NCBI RefSeq assembly: GCF_003234445.2
Contig: NZ_CP126269.1
Coordinates: 620,001-684,000, forward strand
DNA length: 64,000 bases
Origin: Curtobacterium sp. MCLR17_036
GTDB lineage: Bacteria; Actinomycetota; Actinomycetes; Actinomycetales; Microbacteriaceae
Reading direction: 5' to 3'
In this document: one piece after another, positions 61,702 to 64,000 of the stretch
Layout of the letters: every line of letters begins with the position of its first letter
Numbering within the stretch: position 1 is the stretch's first letter
Program-made: the position numbers and the translations under genes
The notes under the pieces: model-generated
What the model was told of the DNA's origin: nothing
The model's database searches: none
What the model saw: the letters and a program-made list of their open reading frames with translations, nothing else

Positions 61702-63020
61702 GGCAGATCCGGGTGCTGCTCGGCGATCTCGGTGAGCCGGTTGTACTTCGCGACCCGTTCGCCGCGGGCGGGTGCGCCGGACTTGATCTGCCCAGTGCCG
61801 GTCCCGACGACGAGGTCGGCGATGAACGTGTCCGTGGTCTCCCCGGAACGGTGCGACACCATGCTGGCCATCCCGATGCTGGTGGCGGTGGCGATCGCGC
61901 CGAGGGTCTGGGAGACGGTGCCGATCTGGTTCGGCTTGATCAGTGCCGCGTTCGTCAGGTGTTGCTCGCCGCCGTCGCGGATGCGTTGGGGGTCGGTGAC
62001 GTAGAGGTCGTCGCCGACGTTCTGGATCCGGTCACCGAGCGCCGCCTGCATGCGGCGGAACCCGTCATAGTCGTCCTCAGCGCACCCGTCTTCGATGCTG
62101 CGGATCGGGTACGTGTCGATGAGCTGCCGGTAGTAGTCGACCAACCCGTCCCGGTCGAGGCTGTCGTCGAGCATCCGATACGAGCCGTCTCCGAGGGAGA
62201 ACTCGTTCGCGGCCGGATCGAGGGCGATCGCCACCTGGTCGACGCCCGGCTCGTAGCCTGCGGCGCGGATCGCGGTGACCAGCAGGTCGAGCGCTTCCTC
62301 GGGTGCAGCGATCGATGGTGCGAAGCCGCCCTCGTCGCCGAGGCCGAGGCTACCGAACCGGTCCCGCACCAGGCCCGCGAGGGCGTGGTACACGTCCGCG
62401 CCGATGCGGACAGCGTCGGCCATCGATGAGGCGTTGACGGGGGCGATCATGAACTCCTGGAAGTCGAGCTTGTTCGCTGCGTGCGCGCCGCCGTTGAGAA
62501 CGTTGAAGTGCGGGACCGGCATCCGCGGCGTCGAGCCGGTGATCTCGGCGATCCACTGCCAGAGCGGGAGGCCCGCGGCGTGTGCGAGCGCCCGGGATGC
62601 GGCGATGGAGGTTGCGACGACGCTGTTCGCGCCGAGCCGGCGGTGCCCGGTGGTGCCGTCGAGTTCGGCGAGGGCGGCGTCGACCTGTCCGATTGCGGAC
62701 CACGATCGCCCTGTGAGGAGGCCCGCAATGTCGGTGTTGATCAGGTGGAGCGCCTGGGTGATGTCGCGGCCGCCGAACGCTGTTCCGCCGTCGCGGAGCT
62801 CGATGGCTTCGTGGGCACCGGTGGATGCGCCCGCGGGGGCGTCGCCGGTGACGGTGCGGCCGTCGTCGAGTTCGAGCAGGACGCGGACGGTCGGGTAGCC
62901 GCGGGAGTCGAGGATGCGGGTGCTGTGGACGGCGTCGATGGTGACGGGGTGGTCGTGGTGGGTGACGTACTCGCCCTGGTGGGCTCCGTGGTGGTGGATG
63001 CCGCTGATGTAGTCGTTCAT
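61686..63020 (-). CDS. eno: Enolase (accessory copy in a fluoride-type cluster)
   Basis: A 444-residue enolase from ATG 63020, seven bases after AAGGAG. Catalytic positions are kept: H180 in NGGAHA, E189 in FQEFM, E230 in LGDEGG, D268 in ALDPA, E310 in SIEDG, D338 in VGDDLY, K362 in LIKPNQIG and K413 in GQIKSG. Two oddities: an N-terminal extension of 25 residues with seven histidines (GIHHHGAHQGEYVTHHDH) and DSRGYPTV instead of the near-universal RGNPT. It interconverts 2-phosphoglycerate and phosphoenolpyruvate. The usual housekeeping eno is absent from the window, so I infer this is a second copy, from context with ppa and crcB. Confidence 0.9.
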   Translation of the reverse strand: MNDYISGIHHHGAHQGEYVTHHDHPVTIDAVHSTRILDSRGYPTVRVLLELDDGRTVTGDAPAGASTGAHEAIELRDGGTAFGGRDITQALHLINTDIAGLLTGRSWSAIGQVDAALAELDGTTGHRRLGANSVVATSIAASRALAHAAGLPLWQWIAEITGSTPRMPVPHFNVLNGGAHAANKLDFQEFMIAPVNASSMADAVRIGADVYHALAGLVRDRFGSLGLGDEGGFAPSIAAPEEALDLLVTAIRAAGYEPGVDQVAIALDPAANEFSLGDGSYRMLDDSLDRDGLVDYYRQLIDTYPIRSIEDGCAEDDYDGFRRMQAALGDRIQNVGDDLYVTDPQRIRDGGEQHLTNAALIKPNQIGTVSQTLGAIATATSIGMASMVSHRSGETTDTFIADLVVGTGTGQIKSGAPARGERVAKYNRLTEIAEQHPDLPYGLI

Positions 63021-63075
63021 GGTGACGCTCCTTCTGGTCGGGTCATGCGTCGTGGTCGTGCGGATGGAAGGGAAA

Positions 63076-63138
63076 GCCGCGGGGAGGCGGAGGGGACGAC
63101 CTGCTGGCGATCACTCAGCGCCAGTGCCTCCCCGCGGC
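63076..63138 (-). promoter_or_regulatory. Nested stem-loop between ppa and eno
   Basis: Outer arms GCCGCGGGGAGGC (63076-63088) and its perfect complement at 63126-63138 enclose an inner hairpin CTGGCG/CGCCAG (63104-63109, 63119-63124) with a 9-nt loop. It lies in the 136-bp ppa-eno gap and is transcribed with the operon. Terminator, processing site or a ligand-binding leader are all possible. The fluoride riboswitch consensus is not evident. Confidence 0.5.
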
Positions 63139-63156
63139 GGTCAAGGGGCCCGTGGA

Positions 63157-63642
63157 TCACGGGTGTCGGGTGTGGGCTTCCTGTGCGGTGCGGATAACGG
63201 CTTCGGCAGCAGGACGGTTGGCCCACCCGTTGGTGGTGACGTGCTTGCCGTGTTCGATCTCCTTGTAGTGGGAGAAGAAGTGCTCGATCTCGATGAGGGT
63301 GTGCTCCGGGACGTCGCTGATGTCCTGCAGGTCTTCGAACCGGTCGTCGCCGGCGGGGACGGCGAGGATCTTGTCGTCGCCGCCGTTCTCGTCGACCATG
63401 CGGAGCATCCCAACCGGGCGGACGTCGATCACGACGCCGGGGAACGTGGGGCGGGGTAGGAGCACGAGCGCGTCGAGGGGGTCGCCGTCCTCGCCGAGGG
63501 TGTTGTCGATGGAGCCGTAGTCCTGGGGGAACACCATGCTGGTGAACACGGCCCGGTCGAGCCGGATCCGGCCGGTGGTGTGGTCGACTTCGTACTTGTT
63601 GCCGCTGCCGCGGGGGATCTCGATCGTGACGTCGAACTGCAT
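63157..63642 (-). CDS. ppa: Inorganic pyrophosphatase, family I (accessory copy)
   Basis: A 161-residue hexameric-type enzyme from ATG 63642 ([21 protein letters not shown]). The frame also starts at GTG 63678, which would overlap crcB by 4 nt and add twelve residues. Family I motifs are [41 protein letters not shown] (metal ligands D-x-D-P-x-D), and [13 protein letters not shown]. It hydrolyses pyrophosphate, Mg-dependent and fluoride-sensitive. Sits between crcB and eno on one strand. Confidence 0.92.
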   Translation of the reverse strand: MQFDVTIEIPRGSGNKYEVDHTTGRIRLDRAVFTSMVFPQDYGSIDNTLGEDGDPLDALVLLPRPTFPGVVIDVRPVGMLRMVDENGGDDKILAVPAGDDRFEDLQDISDVPEHTLIEIEHFFSHYKEIEHGKHVTTNGWANRPAAEAVIRTAQEAHTRHP

Positions 63643-63674
63643 GGGGAGGTCCGTTTCAGGATGTGGGGTGGCGG

Positions 63675-64000
63675 TCACAGCAGACCGCCGAGGAGGATGC
63701 CGGCGGTCGCTGCGGCGACGGAGACGACGAGCATCCCGAGACCATTGACGGCGGCGGCGTTGATCCGGCCGCCGCGGGCGAGGCGGACGGTCTCGAAGCT
63801 GGCGGTGCTGAATGTGGTGTAGCCGCCCATCACCCCGGTCCCGAGGACCGCGACCGGCACCGCGCCGAGGTGTGTAGCAGCGCCGACGATGATCCCGAGT
63901 AGCAGCGACCCGGTGATGTTGATCGTCAACGTCCCGACCGGGAGCCGGAACTGCCGGCCCGTGTTGATCAGGCCGTCGAGAAGGAACCGTCCGGCAGCGC
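63675..64000 (-). CDS. crcB: CrcB/FluC fluoride channel, 5' part outside the window
   Basis: The frame stays open to the right window edge, giving at least 108 residues ([20 protein letters not shown], then [15 protein letters not shown]), so the start is beyond 64000. The FluC hallmark is [22 protein letters not shown] (G-x-x-G-G-x-T-T-F-S-T). The small dual-topology protein exports fluoride. With ppa and eno downstream on the same strand (ppa overlapping or 32 bp away), it forms the core of a fluoride-resistance cluster. Confidence 0.88.
   Translation of the reverse strand, partial: AAGRFLLDGLINTGRQFRLPVGTLTINITGSLLLGIIVGAATHLGAVPVAVLGTGVMGGYTTFSTASFETVRLARGGRINAAAVNGLGMLVVSVAAATAGILLGGLL

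Noticed and set aside
63021..63156. Fluoride riboswitch upstream of eno
   Set aside because: The spacer folds well but the conserved fluoride riboswitch sequence blocks could not be aligned by eye; reported only as a nested stem-loop.

Overview
The window is high-GC DNA with dense, often 4-nt-overlapping genes, frequent GTG starts, leaderless-looking promoters and actinobacterial families (CsoR, two-gene ABC sugar permeases, Mog/MoaC/MoaE chains). It looks like the chromosome of a Gram-positive actinobacterium, most likely a Microbacteriaceae member such as Curtobacterium. The genus is an inference from protein style, not a database result.

Positions 1-29,800 look like ordinary chromosome. 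A TetR fragment, a small GNAT acetyltransferase, a beta-class DNA methyltransferase and a DHA2 drug exporter are followed by a mannoside-utilisation locus (GH5, LacI, sugar-binding lipoprotein, two permeases, GH3, GH125). Two LacI-type operators 31 bp apart control its divergent promoter. Next come phosphoglucomutase; a glycosyltransferase/DUF2064/methyltransferase operon; an MTA phosphorylase-epimerase operon; a molybdenum-cofactor operon (moeA, moaC, mog, moaE); an intergenic array of three REP-like palindromes; an ABC-F ATPase; a PBP4-type carboxypeptidase; a MarR regulator; and tRNA-Gln(TTG).

Right after tRNA-Gln an accessory region begins. Positions 30,162-35,819 hold a DDE transposase translationally coupled to a degenerate tyrosine-recombinase-like gene, a second paralogue of that gene, and two small DNA-binding-type genes. 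Each small gene has a hairpin over its Shine-Dalgarno sequence. A remnant of an ArsR gene and a large helicase with a C-terminal nuclease-like domain (possible phage defence) follow. Then comes a compact tniA-tniB transposon with visible imperfect terminal repeats and a 4-bp target duplication (39,195-41,512).

Positions 41,500-58,900 are a metal/metalloid resistance block. Arsenic: ACR3-type pump, MerR and ArsR regulators, two flavoproteins, ArsB-like pump, ArsC. Copper: CopZ, CopA, CsoR with its operator, DUF4396, DUF6153, DUF305 and an M23 peptidase with a probable frameshift. Cadmium/zinc: CadD, LspA, CcdA, a CmtR-like ArsR and a cation-efflux protein, controlled by two matching operators.

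The right end (58,960-64,000) holds a uracil-DNA glycosylase-like gene, a TDT-family transporter, a LysR regulator, and a crcB-ppa-eno cluster. This cluster pairs a fluoride channel with new copies of the two classic fluoride-sensitive enzymes and reads as a fluoride-resistance module. crcB runs off the right edge.
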